Positions 10,004 through 21,697 of a DNA stretch of 64,000 bases are shown piece by piece; position 1 is the stretch's first letter; every line of letters begins with the position of its first letter. A program made the translations under genes and the position numbers. The stretch comes from Chondrosia reniformis (taxonomy: Eukaryota > Porifera > Demospongiae > Chondrillida > Chondrillidae): contig OX359191.1 of NCBI GenBank assembly GCA_947172415.1, forward strand, positions 7,301,130 to 7,365,129. Direction: 5' to 3'. Below the pieces are notes generated by a model. That model was not told the origin of the DNA and searched no databases. It worked only from the letters and a program-made list of their open reading frames with translations.

Positions 10004-13000
10004 TCACCAGAACGGGCACCATCCAATATAGCACTGACACAAGTTCTTGTGTGAGGTTGCCTGGGCTATCAACAGCTGCACCTGGCGTTCTACATCCACA
10101 CACTTCTCATGAGGGAAGTCGTTACCTAGCAACACAACATTTATATTACGTATACAAGTCTCTTAATTTAGCACTGATAAATCCTCTAAAACTAGTTACG
10201 TTACACAACCTTTAACACCTCTTTAGTTGAGCAATGATATTAGTCTTTTTTCATGCAAACTGTATGTCTTATTTGTAGCAACTATAAATTAACCTTTTTT
10301 ATAGTCTACCAATTACAGCATTAATGTATTGTGACTTCTACACTACCTTGACGGTTTCTAAGAGTTACCTGTTAATTTGTCTCTAACTCTTTGGATGATG
10401 AAGACAGCCTTTTTGTTAAGCTCTTCTGGTTTAGGTTCTCCCTCCCTGAGGCTATCACCCGGCTCATCTCCTCGGTCAAAGGAATCTGATTCGCTGCTCC
10501 CAAACTGCTTTGCCTTCTTAGATTTGCTAGTGTCTGAATCAATGCAGAGATCAAAGGTGGTAAGATAAGTCATGTGAAATATTTGGGTGCATACCATCAA
10601 CTAGTCTCCAGTTGAGGAGGGGATCATACACAAAGGCCTCCAGCACGGCCATGAGGCTGTCCTTGTTCTGTCGCAGGACCTTCATGACAGTGTTGCAGGT
10701 CACCCTGAAGCTTCCCTCAATACCAGTCACTTCCATGGCATTGGTTAACATTCTTGTCAAACGGAAGGGAATCTTTTCAGGAAACTTCTCTCTCGTCATG
10801 GCAACCTAACACACAATCAAAGCAGAAATAAATCACCTACATATTGATTTTTACCATGTTAATGATTAATAGGCTGACTTTCTAATAGTTGCCCACCTCA
10901 AAACAGTCTCCAAAGTCAATGTGAACAACATGTCCCCTTTCTCTGTCAAGCATCAAGTTGGAAGGATGCCGGTCTCCCAAGCCAAGGACGTAACCCACCA
11001 TGGACATGACGGCAAGTGAACGAGTGTAGTTTGTACGTCTGTCAAACCAGACCTAGTGGGAAGAGAAGCTTGTAAGCTACAGGAAGGGAGATATGAGGAC
11101 TGTAACACACTTCTGAGTTGGGGCTCTTGAGCCACAGAACCTTGGCCAAGTCATCACCACCAGTGTTGTCTAAGGCATGTTCAAATACCTCCACCTTCTG
11201 GAGCAACTTGAGGTGGTCATAGTCAGCAGATGTCTACAGTGGATAGGACGTAAGAAGATATGGGAGGGGTATAAAGAGATCTGAGAGAGGTATGAAGAGA
11301 TCTGGGAGGGGTATCAAGAGATCTGGGAGGGGTATCAAGAGATCTGGGAGGGGTATCAAGAGATCTGGGAGGGGTATCAAGAGATCTGGGAGGAGTATGA
11401 AGAGATCTGGGAGGGGTATGAAGAGATCTGGGAGGGGTATGAAGAGAGAGGGACACTAAGAGATTGTGGCTGTGATGGATGTGTTAAAGATGGAGTATCA
11501 CGTAGGCATGCCTACCTGCAGCATCAGTCTATGTTCTACATTGAGCATTATCTTCTTCCTATCCCTGTAGTCTCTTATGAGTGCGTGCATGGTGTCACAA
11601 TGAGGTACCCAGCCAATGAGCCCAGAGTTCTGAGAGAGAGGAATGACTGAATACCTCTTTATCCTACAGTGAAGAAACAGACTTCTATAGCTCTGGAACG
11701 TGTGTGTGTGTGTGTGCGTGCGTGTGTGCGTGCGTGTGTGTGGGACAGGGGAAATTACCTCAAGTGTCTCTTGAAGGTGTCCGGATTAGCAGAGAGTAGA
11801 GTGTTCACCAGGCCAAACAACTGCATCACTCTCTCGTCCTGTCTGAGGTCCTCATGTCCCTTTAAAAGAAACATGTACTCCTTTCCATTACTTCCTGCAG
11901 AGCAGCAAATGGGTAACCATAGAAACTGTTCCTTTGGCATGACAAAATATGAAATGCCTTACCATGAATTTTTAGTTTCCTTGGTCTCTGTTTTGAAGTG
12001 ATCACTTGAAGGGATGGTACAACTGCCTTAATGCACACTGTCTCAGTGAAAGGATCATAGGTTCCTGGTACAGCCAACTCCAAATCTTTACAATTTAGTA
12101 ACTTTGGAGACACGTACTGTAACTCCAAATTAGTGAGCTACATGTCATGTGACAGTCATGTGACCTACCTATCCATTAAACACATAAGGCATGTAAGAAC
12201 ATACTTGAGGGAGCTGTTTGGTGATCCTCTTAAATACGTGATAGTATAGATCCCATGCTTGGGTCAGATCCTTGACTGTGCTGGTGGTTTTAAACTTTCT
12301 ACACCACTCATTAGCTTCAGCCAAGTCACGCCCATACGCCTTGAAGGGGAGGGGAACAAATGACAAAGGTTGAACTGAATGACCAGCGACTTCTATTGTT
12401 CTTACGTACATGATCAAAAGAGATTTCCTTTAATGTTTGTGGTCCTTTCTCCATCATTAGGTGCAGCGGCTTCAGGACATTTAACATTCCTTCCACATTG
12501 TTTTCTGCAAAGTAGAGTCTACATGCTTCCTCCAGTGCAACATGCCATTGTTCGTGCCACAAAATGGCTACCCTAATCAGCTCTTCAGAAACCATTCGTG
12601 CCTGTTGCACTAACTTACTAGAATGGTCTGACATGCTGTTGAGGATGCGATTGGCTGCTGCATTCCGAACGGAACTGGTTGACTTGGTGGCAACAGTCAG
12701 TGGATAGATAAGAGCCTGGGGGAGTAATAAAGATAAAAGCCTGGGGAGTAATAAAGACAGGAGCCTGGAAAACATACAGATAAGAGCCTGTGGGCCAGTA
12801 AATCAGCAGCATTACATATAGCTAACCTGTGGATGCTGTTTTCCCACATCTATCAGTAGATCATGGATTAAATCGCTAACTAGTATCTTTGGGGAGTCTA
12901 TCCTTGCAATTAGCTGAGGAATAACTTGCAGCCAAGTGTTCCTCTTAACTGTCTTCAGGCCATCAACCAGAACCTGGTTCACCTCTGGGTAATGCCCGTA

Positions 13001-16000
13001 GTCAAACCAGAGCGTTAGCAATCTGTTAGAGACAACGAGAGACAACAGGAAGTTGGAAAAAAGTGTTGATCGAGGTGGAGGTAGATGGAGAAGGAGATAG
13101 GGTGGAGGTGGAGGTAGATGGAGAAGGAGATAGGGTGGAGGTGGAGGTAGATGGAGAAGGAGAAGGAGGTGGAGGTTGAGATAGAGGTGTGAAATAACCT
13201 GAGAGTATCTTGCAGTGAACTTTCAGTAGAAAGAGAAATTGAGTGAAAGAAGCCATTGACAGCTGCACATGTATAATGTATTAACTTGTCCATCTAGGAT
13301 GGAAATGCAGAAAACTTCATTAAAGAGCATATAAAACAAAATGGCTACCAAATTACCTCATCACTTTGAGAGGTCTGAGTTGGTGAGGAGACAGTGAGGG
13401 TGGAGTTCTGTTGCCTGTGGAGATCAAGGGCCTCGTAGTTCATAAAGGCCCAAGCATGCCAAGCTTTATAAGATTCCTTATCGTAGTCAGTGGCCTTCTT
13501 TAAGTACTTCAAGATGGCCTCCACATCAGTGGGGGAGGGATCACTGATTAAGCTTCGCTGCCAATCCCCAATCCGACAACAGCACTTAGAGAGAAGTCTT
13601 TTGAGTTCTGAATGTGCTTCCTGGCTATCACCACTGGAGACCATAGGAACCAGACAGTCCCAAATGAAGCGAGTTAGCTGGTCGTGTGCCTTCTCCTAAA
13701 GAGTAAGCATTTGGTGAACAAGTACTGTTGCATTTCAGTTTTATCACTACCTTTTGGCCAGAATACCACAAGTGTTTCAGGAAGGCATAGGTCACCAGTG
13801 GGTCATTAGAAGGAGGAGGCTGGTCCTTACTTAGATTACTAGGGTCTACCCCCAAGAGGTTAACAAGTGTCCTCTGTGAAACAGCCTACACAAAATGGTA
13901 GCATTCATCTGACACTGCAAAGCACACTACATCAGTAGCATTAACGAACTCACTTGTCTGCCAGACTTCCTAGAAATGCTGGCATACCTGACCAACGCCT
14001 TCACCTCCTCTTGTGGCTGTAGTACCAGTGCATGCACCCTCAGGACCTTCTCCCAGTCCTCCATGTTACCATGGATACCCTGTAGAACAGCCAGAGAGAT
14101 TCTATCCCTATCCCTGGACCACATCCACTTTACTGCTTGACCATACACACCTGTAACCTTTTCCACCACACTTCCTTAATGATGTCTCTTCTCTCTGGTT
14201 GCAGCTTGTACTGAATCACCTCCTCCAATTCAGACAACAGCTGCACCTGCACCATAGCACTATAGGCCCTGTTGTAGCTCTCACCCACAAGGGCAGTCAG
14301 CTCTGTATCCAAGGCATCCCTAGCAACATCTATCAGCTGCGGCCAAAGAACAAACCAGAACAAACTATTAGCATCTACCACAGTGGTACTGGAAGCATAT
14401 GTACATCCACTGTCAGACAAACCTGCTTGGCTGTCTCGTACTTCTCTGTTTCTGTAGCATGCACTGCTCTGTAGAAGGCTCCCTCTACTGTGTCAATTGG
14501 GATCTTCTGGATGTATTCGTCCATTGCATCCCACTCCCGCAGGCCCCAAGCTGAAGCAGCTGCCATCCTAGCCATCTGCTCCTGAATGTGCTCATCCACC
14601 AGAGACCATTGATCATAGGACAAGCGAAACAGCTTCTCCCTGAGTGGGATGATACAGAGATATAATAACAGGATTTTCCTCATTACTACCAATAATCCCA
14701 CCATTCTCCAAGTGCATTTAAACATCTCATTCTTCCTAGGGTCAAACTAGCATCATCCGGCCGCACATATTGCTTCTTCTCATAGGCCTTGTAGGCCTGC
14801 TCCCAGTCGTGTAGGGACTCGTACCACTCCTCCTGAACACGGACATCTGCCTTGTGCTCTTTCAGGGCGTACTCCAACACTCCAGCCGCAGCGTCGGCCT
14901 GCTGCAGCTTGTTATTGATGCTAAGCAACAGAGAAAGGTATTCAGTGATGAGCCGGACTAATTAAGTGGCAGACAAATAAGGTAGCAACAGAGATTATAT
15001 GGTATGAGCTATATAGAGAGAGGAATTGACACATAACGAGATCTCAGACAATCAACTTTCCAAACAGGGGAGGAGGGGGGTGCTGGTGTCCTGGGAGTTA
15101 AGAGCAAAGATTACTAAGAAAGGGTACAATGGGATGGCCAGGACTCACCTCCAGGGCAGAGAAGAAAAAAGAAAAAAAAGTGACACCCCCTACCATCAAC
15201 ACCTGCCCAAACTGATTACTGACTATTATTAACTGATTAACTGTATGACATTGCGTACGTATGTGTAGATGTTTATTGTAATTTCTGTATATTAACTGGG
15301 GCCCATGAAAAGTAGCCTTCCTTGGCTAATGGGTCACCCAGTATAAATAAGATAAAACAAACAAACAAACAAACAAACAAACACACCTGATTAGTGATTC
15401 CAATATCTTGGAATTAGGTCCCTTGTGAAACTCCAACTCTTTATAGTGCAAGGCCTTGGCATAGGCTCTACAGTTCATGGCACATTCTCCCAACAAGGCT
15501 GGACTCAGTGGCAGACGACCCTACGTAACCATGGCAACACTAAACCAGTAACATTCCTACAAAGCTGCCTGGACAAGAAGACTCACTGAAGACTCTTCAC
15601 AATGTTCCATAAATTCTGCTAAATTTAAAAGTGTTTGTGTAATCTCTGGAATGTTGGGCACTGATAAAGCAAGCTTCAAATTGGCCACGAGGTCTTCCTG
15701 GTTGTATGTCTTCAGCTCATTCCAGCAGGACACAAAGGCTGCATTAAACAGCTCTCTTGACAAAGGGTTGTACGCTTGCGCCAGTGCCCAGCAGGACCTC
15801 AGCGCTGGGCTGGGTGACTCCTTCAGAAGCTCCACCCCCAGGCGACGAAGCCACTCCATCCAATCATCCTTGGAGATGCGTCCAGAGGTAGACCAGGCCT
15901 ACATATTATCATAAATCACTCAATCAATCACTCTACGTAGGAATCTATTATGTATTATGTAAAGTATTTCCCCTCAGTAGCCTCATTAATATGCAAATAA

Positions 16001-19000
16001 TTCCATCATGTGACTGTCACATGACCGACTATGGGATGCTAAGGGATCTAGTAAGGGGATATTTACATAGTGCACATACGTAATTCCATCATGTGACTGT
16101 CACATGACCAACTATGGGATGCTAAGGATCTAGTAAGGTGGTACTTACTCTGATGAGACTGGCCACTTCTACGTGCATCTTGCTACTGTGTACTGCAGCC
16201 TCAATAGCAGCTGTGTCATCTGACAAGTTGCCTTTCTGTCGTTTACCTTTGGTCTGCCCCTCTTCCCAAGTAAACGTCTCATCCTATGACAGGCATAGGA
16301 AAGAGTCATGTGACAGTCACATGATGAAATTTATACATATATACGTACATTTTTAATGATATTGATTAGGTTATCATATTTTGTGTGAAAGTACTTGTGT
16401 TTCTGAAGCACCTGCACAACAAAGATAAGGAAGAGTATTGATTAGACTTTGTAACTAGGGAAATGTTAATCAACATACTTTATTTATCATAGATATAAAT
16501 AACTTGTACTTCAGTCCCAATTGCATCACTAAGCAACAGAGTGTATCCATGGCAACTGCCCTTAGGTCGTTACTGTTATCAAGAACTTTTGCAATTCCAT
16601 GAATTATGCATGATGAATAGTCACTCAAGTCCAGGCTCTCACTGAACTCCTGGATGGTTTCCAAGGCAACCCTAAATAGTAATGTGCATGAGTTGAGCTT
16701 CAAAGGGTCTCATGGTATCACTTTCAACTCACCTTCTCAAATCAAAAGGGTTTTCATGGGTAGAGTAAGTCTTTACAATGTGGGGCACAATTACATGAAG
16801 GTAGTTGTCTAGATTGGCGCCGCACATCTGTAGTGCCTTCATCATCTACACACAAGCGACCAAACTCACAACTTACTAGAACACAAACAAGAGGTATCAT
16901 TGCACACCTTTTGAGTTGAAACCCTTTGTAAACTCTGGTCCTGTTGGAACAATCTAAGAACCGGCTGAACTAGACCGGGGAAATAAGCCTTAAGCTCGTC
17001 TCCCATGGCAACCACAATCTTTTCAATCAACTCTATTACAGTGTTCTGCAGAGAGCTATTTGGTTTCCAAAAGTCCTATCAGGAAATATCACAAGATATG
17101 TCACATGACCTTATGGAAGAGTCACATGATAATCATGTGGTCTCACCCTGATGACTGCAAAGATATCAGGCATGTAACTCCTGGCATGTTGCTTGATAAT
17201 GGATATGATGTTACCAAGCTGTTGCAAGAGGAACTACAATAAAAAACAACACAGTCAAAAGATTTATGGGTGTGGCTGGGTGGCTAGTGGGCGTGTGCTA
17301 ATGCATGTACTTGCGGATACATGTGTCTTACATCTCTAAACGCAGGGTCACACGTTCGTATGGCACTAATGAAAGGAGGCATGATCTGGGACAAGTAAGG
17401 AACCGATTTGATTCCCAAACTTTTAAAGATGAAAGCTAGCGACTGTATGACCATGTGATGATGCTGAGAGAGTGACTGGTCCCTCAGGATGTGGATCAGT
17501 GCTGCGATGGACACCATTGGATAGAAGTCCTCCAGGCTGGCCAGCGAGCTCAAGGTCTCGCTCTGACTCTCCTTCACTTTATCCTTCTTCTGGTCCAGGC
17601 CTTCTGTGACTGCTCCCGACTCACCCTTGGAGGTGGCAGTGCTGAACTGGTTCATCTTGTGCTTGTATGGATCAAGAGCACCAAGGAAACCGAGGACTCT
17701 GATCACCTGCATATCACATGACATCACATGACATCACAATATCACATGACATGAATTTGAACATGTACAATTGTATAAACTGATATCCAAAAGCTAGGTT
17801 GGACACACCTCCTTTCTCATTGCAGGGTTTGACTCTGATTTCAGGAATCCCAGTAGAATCCCAAGAAGAGTTGGGTACTTTTGGTAAGGCTCCACCACAT
17901 ACCTGCAACAAGCACACTCACTACACTCTACCACTGTGCCATTAGTACAGGTAACACTTACCCAGTATATTCTACTAATTTCCCTAGAGTATACAGGGCA
18001 ACTGATCGCTTAGCAACTGAAGAAGCATCTTGAAGCATTTCTATAATGATTGGAAAGAGGTCGTCGGCATGGCAACACATATCAGGTCCAGACACCTGGG
18101 CCAGCTGTCCCACAGCTACAAGTATGTTGGTAAGCACAGAGGTACTTCCAGTTGCATCTTTCAGTTTGGGAATCAGAACCTAAATGGAACAGACAAGGTA
18201 TCCAGTGGTTGGCAGAGAGCAGCCGGTGGTTGGCAGAAGGCAACCACAGAAGGCAGAGAGCCCACCTTCAGGATAGCTTCCTGGTATGGCTTGACGAGAG
18301 TAGGGGCCTGATTGATGAGGTGGTAGAGCAGTCTTGCACTCTGCTCCTTGTTCCGAGCAAAACCACTGTACTCCAGCTCTGTCAGAATCTGTATCAGTAC
18401 CTTGCGAAGGGATGGCATCACATAGGCTGGGTTGAGCTCACTCAGACGACCAACTGTTGCCAAGGCAACCTCCCTTATACGGAAGTTTTCATCATGAAGT
18501 GCCATAAAGAGGGTAGTAATGTTTTCAGGCTGAGCCAGATGAGCATCAAACTTCTCATCAAGAACAGTTAACACCTGCAATCTAACCTCATCATCTAAAG
18601 AAGGGAGACCAGTAAGATATATACTAGTAGTATACCAAAATATCCAAAGTTTTACTAGTAGTATACCAAAATATCCAAAATTTTACTAGCTTACTACGTA
18701 CCAGGATCAACAATGCCAACAGTGAGGAGCTGTGCCAACACCTCAGAAATGATGTGATTGGAGGCAGTACTCAACACAGGGTAGGAAGCAGTTAAAATGT
18801 TCCTCTCCTGTAGAGTAGGCACCAGCAGTGCAGCACAAGTGTTCACTGCCTTCAAACGAACTTCTTTCTGATCTAAGTTCAAAAATGTTTTACTGCACTC
18901 AACCACAAACTGTGTGGGTGGGTGGAGTCCAAAGTTGAAGGACCCTAGAGTATGCAGAGCCAAGGTTATCACTCCAGTGTCTACATCTTGAGCACCAGCA

Positions 19001-21574
19001 GCCAAAGGCATTGCTATGGGTTAAAAGGGTCACATGATTGTCACATGGTAGTCACATGACTGAAAGCAAAAAAAAACACTGAATACCTTGATTAGATGAC
19101 TTGGGTGCTCCAGGATGTCGCAATGGTTGTTGCAGCAGAATCAATGCCAACATTCTCATTAAACCATCTATACATACATACACACATAGATACGCTAGAA
19201 GTGCAAAGCCATAACTGAGTATATTATGTTTAGTAAACAGTTTACTTTGAATGTCCGTTGCCAGGCTTGGTATTGATTTGGCTATTGTTTCCATGGCAAC
19301 AGTAAGTCCAGCACTAAGTCCAAATGTAAACATGGGATCAAGCAGTGTTTTCATGTCATCCTTGATCTTGTTGCCAAGAGACCGAGCCAGAAGACTGATG
19401 CAGGGAAATACAGCCGGTTCTGTTTGCAGAAGAATCTTGCTCGGACGACTGCAAGGTTGGTAGAGACAACAATGAACACACAAATCAGTTGGTGATGACA
19501 AAGCAACTTACCCCTTTGAAGAGGATGGCTCTCTGTTGACCGGCAGAGTGTGCCTTATAGAGTTCATAATGTCAGGAAAGTATGGCATTATCTTCTCCTT
19601 GACAGCCAAGCTCACCAGACCTATGGCCTTGAAACTCGCACTCTTCTCCTTCTCCTGTTGCCATAGCAACATTATCACAGTAAATGGAACATAAGATATA
19701 TTGGTATTAAGGGGAAGTACCTTTTTGACAGAACTCAACAGGAACTGCATTGCATCCTTCAAGTACCTACATATATTATTAGCAGTGCTTCAGCTGACAG
19801 GTCCCCAACATGCACAGGCCAAGAGGGACTTACATTTCTCCAAAACTTTTGGGATTAAAAGCTGCAAGTCTTGGAATAATGGTGAGTATGGTTTGCTGAA
19901 TTAGCTGGCTCTTGCTGGTTTTATAGCGGAAGACACAGGAACAGATGTCTGCAAACTTTGTTTCAACCAGATTGTAGCAGCCGACACTAGTTTGAATCAC
20001 TGGCTCCGTCCGTCTGGGTAGGGGAGTCCCCATGTCCTTCAATACTGGGGGTTGCCATGGATACATTTCATCTGTGACTTTCTCAATAGGAAGTCCATTT
20101 TGATCTGCATCATCTTGATCAGTTACCTCCTGTTGCAGCTGAGGGTCCTGGAAACGGCTGATCAGCACCAACTCATTCAAAATCAGCAGGCTACCATGGA
20201 TACGGTCCTCCCTAGCAACACTGGAGCTCCTGTCTTTTGATGAACTGGAAGACTCCTGAATTCCTCTCATAGCCTCATCGTATGTGTGCTGATAGTAGGA
20301 GTGGTTAAGCATCTCTCTGATCTCCCGTCCAGCCATCAGCTGTAGACACGCCCTCAAGGCCAGTACTGCCTTATCACGTATCACAGGCTACAAAGGAAGA
20401 ACATTACAAAGTTGTACCACAAGTCCTCCTATTTATCAAATACAACAGCTTTGGATACTATCAGACATAACTATGTATACTAGCAGGCACAGCTTTGGAT
20501 ACTATCAGACACAACTATGTATACTAGCAGGCACAGCTTTGGATACTATCAGACACAACTATGTATACTAGCAGGCACAGCTTTGGATACTATCAGACAC
20601 AACTATGTATACTAGCAGGCACAGCTTTGGATACTATCAGACACAACTATGTATACTAGCAGGCACAGCTTTGGATACTATCAGACACAACTATGTATAC
20701 TAGCAGGCACAGCTTTGGATACTATCAGACATAACTTTGTATACTAGCAGGCACAGCTGATACTAGCAGACATAACTTTGTATACTAACAGACATAACTT
20801 TGTATACTATCAGACATAACTTGGATATTATACCTTAGGATCCCTTGTCACTGCAAATATATTCTCAAAGAATGGCTTCACTGACTGATAGAACAGAGTT
20901 GGGGAGTATGTAGCAAGTTCTCTCAGAACTAGCACCTAGTGAAACAACAAACACACACTCTGCATTGCTGTTCAGAATACCACTCTGCCAATAGTGACAC
21001 TCTGCCACTCACAGCAGCATGTCTCTTCAGCTCCACCCTGTCCTGAGATAGCCACTCAATAGCCCTATGGACCTCAAACTCGACGTATTCGGCGGTCAAA
21101 GAGCTCTCTGCCTGAGCATACCGGCCGATGGCCTTTGCTCCCATCTCCATGACAGTGACATCGGAATGGGGAAGGATATTGCGCAAATAGTTTGCAAATC
21201 TACTGACGCGATTGACGTTTCCATCGTCCAAACCGATCAGGCTAACTGCAGGTGACAAGAGAACATTGCCAAAGTAAAGAAACATTCTTAACAACGCTGT
21301 AGCCCACCTATTGCAAGTATTCCGGCTTTCTTCTCGTGGACTTCGCTGCTGGAAACAAGCTCAAATATACAGCGATTTAACTCGTCGAAGAAACGATTGT
21401 ACACTTCTGTGGAACATTCCTATAAAGGGATGCAAACGGTCAGAAATTGTCTCCAATGGAACTTTAGGTCAAATTTACTTGAAGCTCAGTAGTCACGTAG
21501 CGTTTCAGCTTTCTTGAGGTCTTTACACGAATCTCGTCATTTCTACTCTTCAAGCCAGTAAGAAATTGATCCAT
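10004..21574 (-). CDS. MTOR: Target of rapamycin kinase (mTOR)
   Basis: A many-exon gene from Met 21574 ([18 protein letters not shown]) to the FATC end [11 protein letters not shown] and stop at 10004-10006. Order: N-terminal HEAT repeats (about 16000-21574; e.g. [49 protein letters not shown]); FAT domain (about 12800-15860; [39 protein letters not shown]); FRB (about 12215-12620; [30 protein letters not shown]); kinase (about 10600-12110; [62 protein letters not shown]); FATC. It is the Ser/Thr kinase core of TORC1 and TORC2, controlling growth. Catalytic motifs are intact and the FRB residues that contact FKBP12-rapamycin in human (Ser2035, Trp2101, Phe2108 equivalents) are present. Introns hold many tandem repeats, a LINE tail and CACATG-rich palindromes. 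Confidence 0.97.
11248..11448. repeat. 21-bp tandem repeat in an mTOR intron
   Basis: About nine copies of a 21-bp unit (GAGATCTGGGAGGGGTATCAA and close variants). It is open in the antisense frame as a repeated heptapeptide, but this is a property of the unit length and not evidence of coding. Confidence 0.9.
13066..13180. repeat. 33-bp purine-rich tandem repeat in an mTOR intron
   Basis: About three copies of a GATGGAGAAGGAGATAGGG-type unit with GGAGGT runs, between the exons for the DTLRL and LTLWFDYGH regions. It is strongly purine-rich on the plus strand. Confidence 0.85.
15000..15386 (+). mobile_element. 3' tail of a non-LTR retrotransposon (LINE) in an mTOR intron
   Basis: The stretch ends in a tandem AAAC/CAAA tail (about 15355-15384). 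This is preceded by ATAAATAAGAT and by GGCCCATGAAAAGTAGCC-type sequence typical of CR1/L2-like LINE 3' UTRs (a short 'TATTAACTGGG-CCCATGAAAAG' block before the tail). A short open frame at 15026-15232 could be the last part of ORF2, but no RT motif is visible. It lies antisense to mTOR, strongly 5'-truncated. Confidence 0.6.
15990..16140. repeat. Tandem duplication of about 70 bp in an mTOR intron
   Basis: The block TAATTCCATCATGTGACTGT...ATGGGATGCTAAGGGATCTAGTAAGG occurs twice (near 15999-16058 and 16081-16138) with few differences. Each copy carries a CATGTGAC/GTCACATG palindrome. Confidence 0.85.
20440..20830. repeat. 44-bp minisatellite in an mTOR intron
   Basis: About seven near-identical copies of a 44-bp unit containing AGCTTTGGATACTATCAGAC and TATGTATACTAGCAGGCAC, followed by degenerate partial copies up to the exon near 20832. 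Near-identity of units suggests recent expansion. Confidence 0.92.
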
Positions 21575-21697
21575 GACAATGTGACAGTCAATTCTATGAA
21601 TTGGAACTTAGATAGACAGCCATTTTTCATCACGGATTGCCAACTATTAATTATTCATTTTCATGAACATAACATGACATAGGGTATTTGACAATAG

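Noticed and set aside
11669-12001. 110-residue plus-strand ORF opposite mTOR
   Set aside because: Shadow frame of mTOR kinase exons plus a TG microsatellite; the minus frame carries the conserved kinase motifs.
20440-20830. CRISPR-like array
   Set aside because: Units are contiguous identical 44-bp repeats with no distinct spacers, inside a eukaryotic intron.
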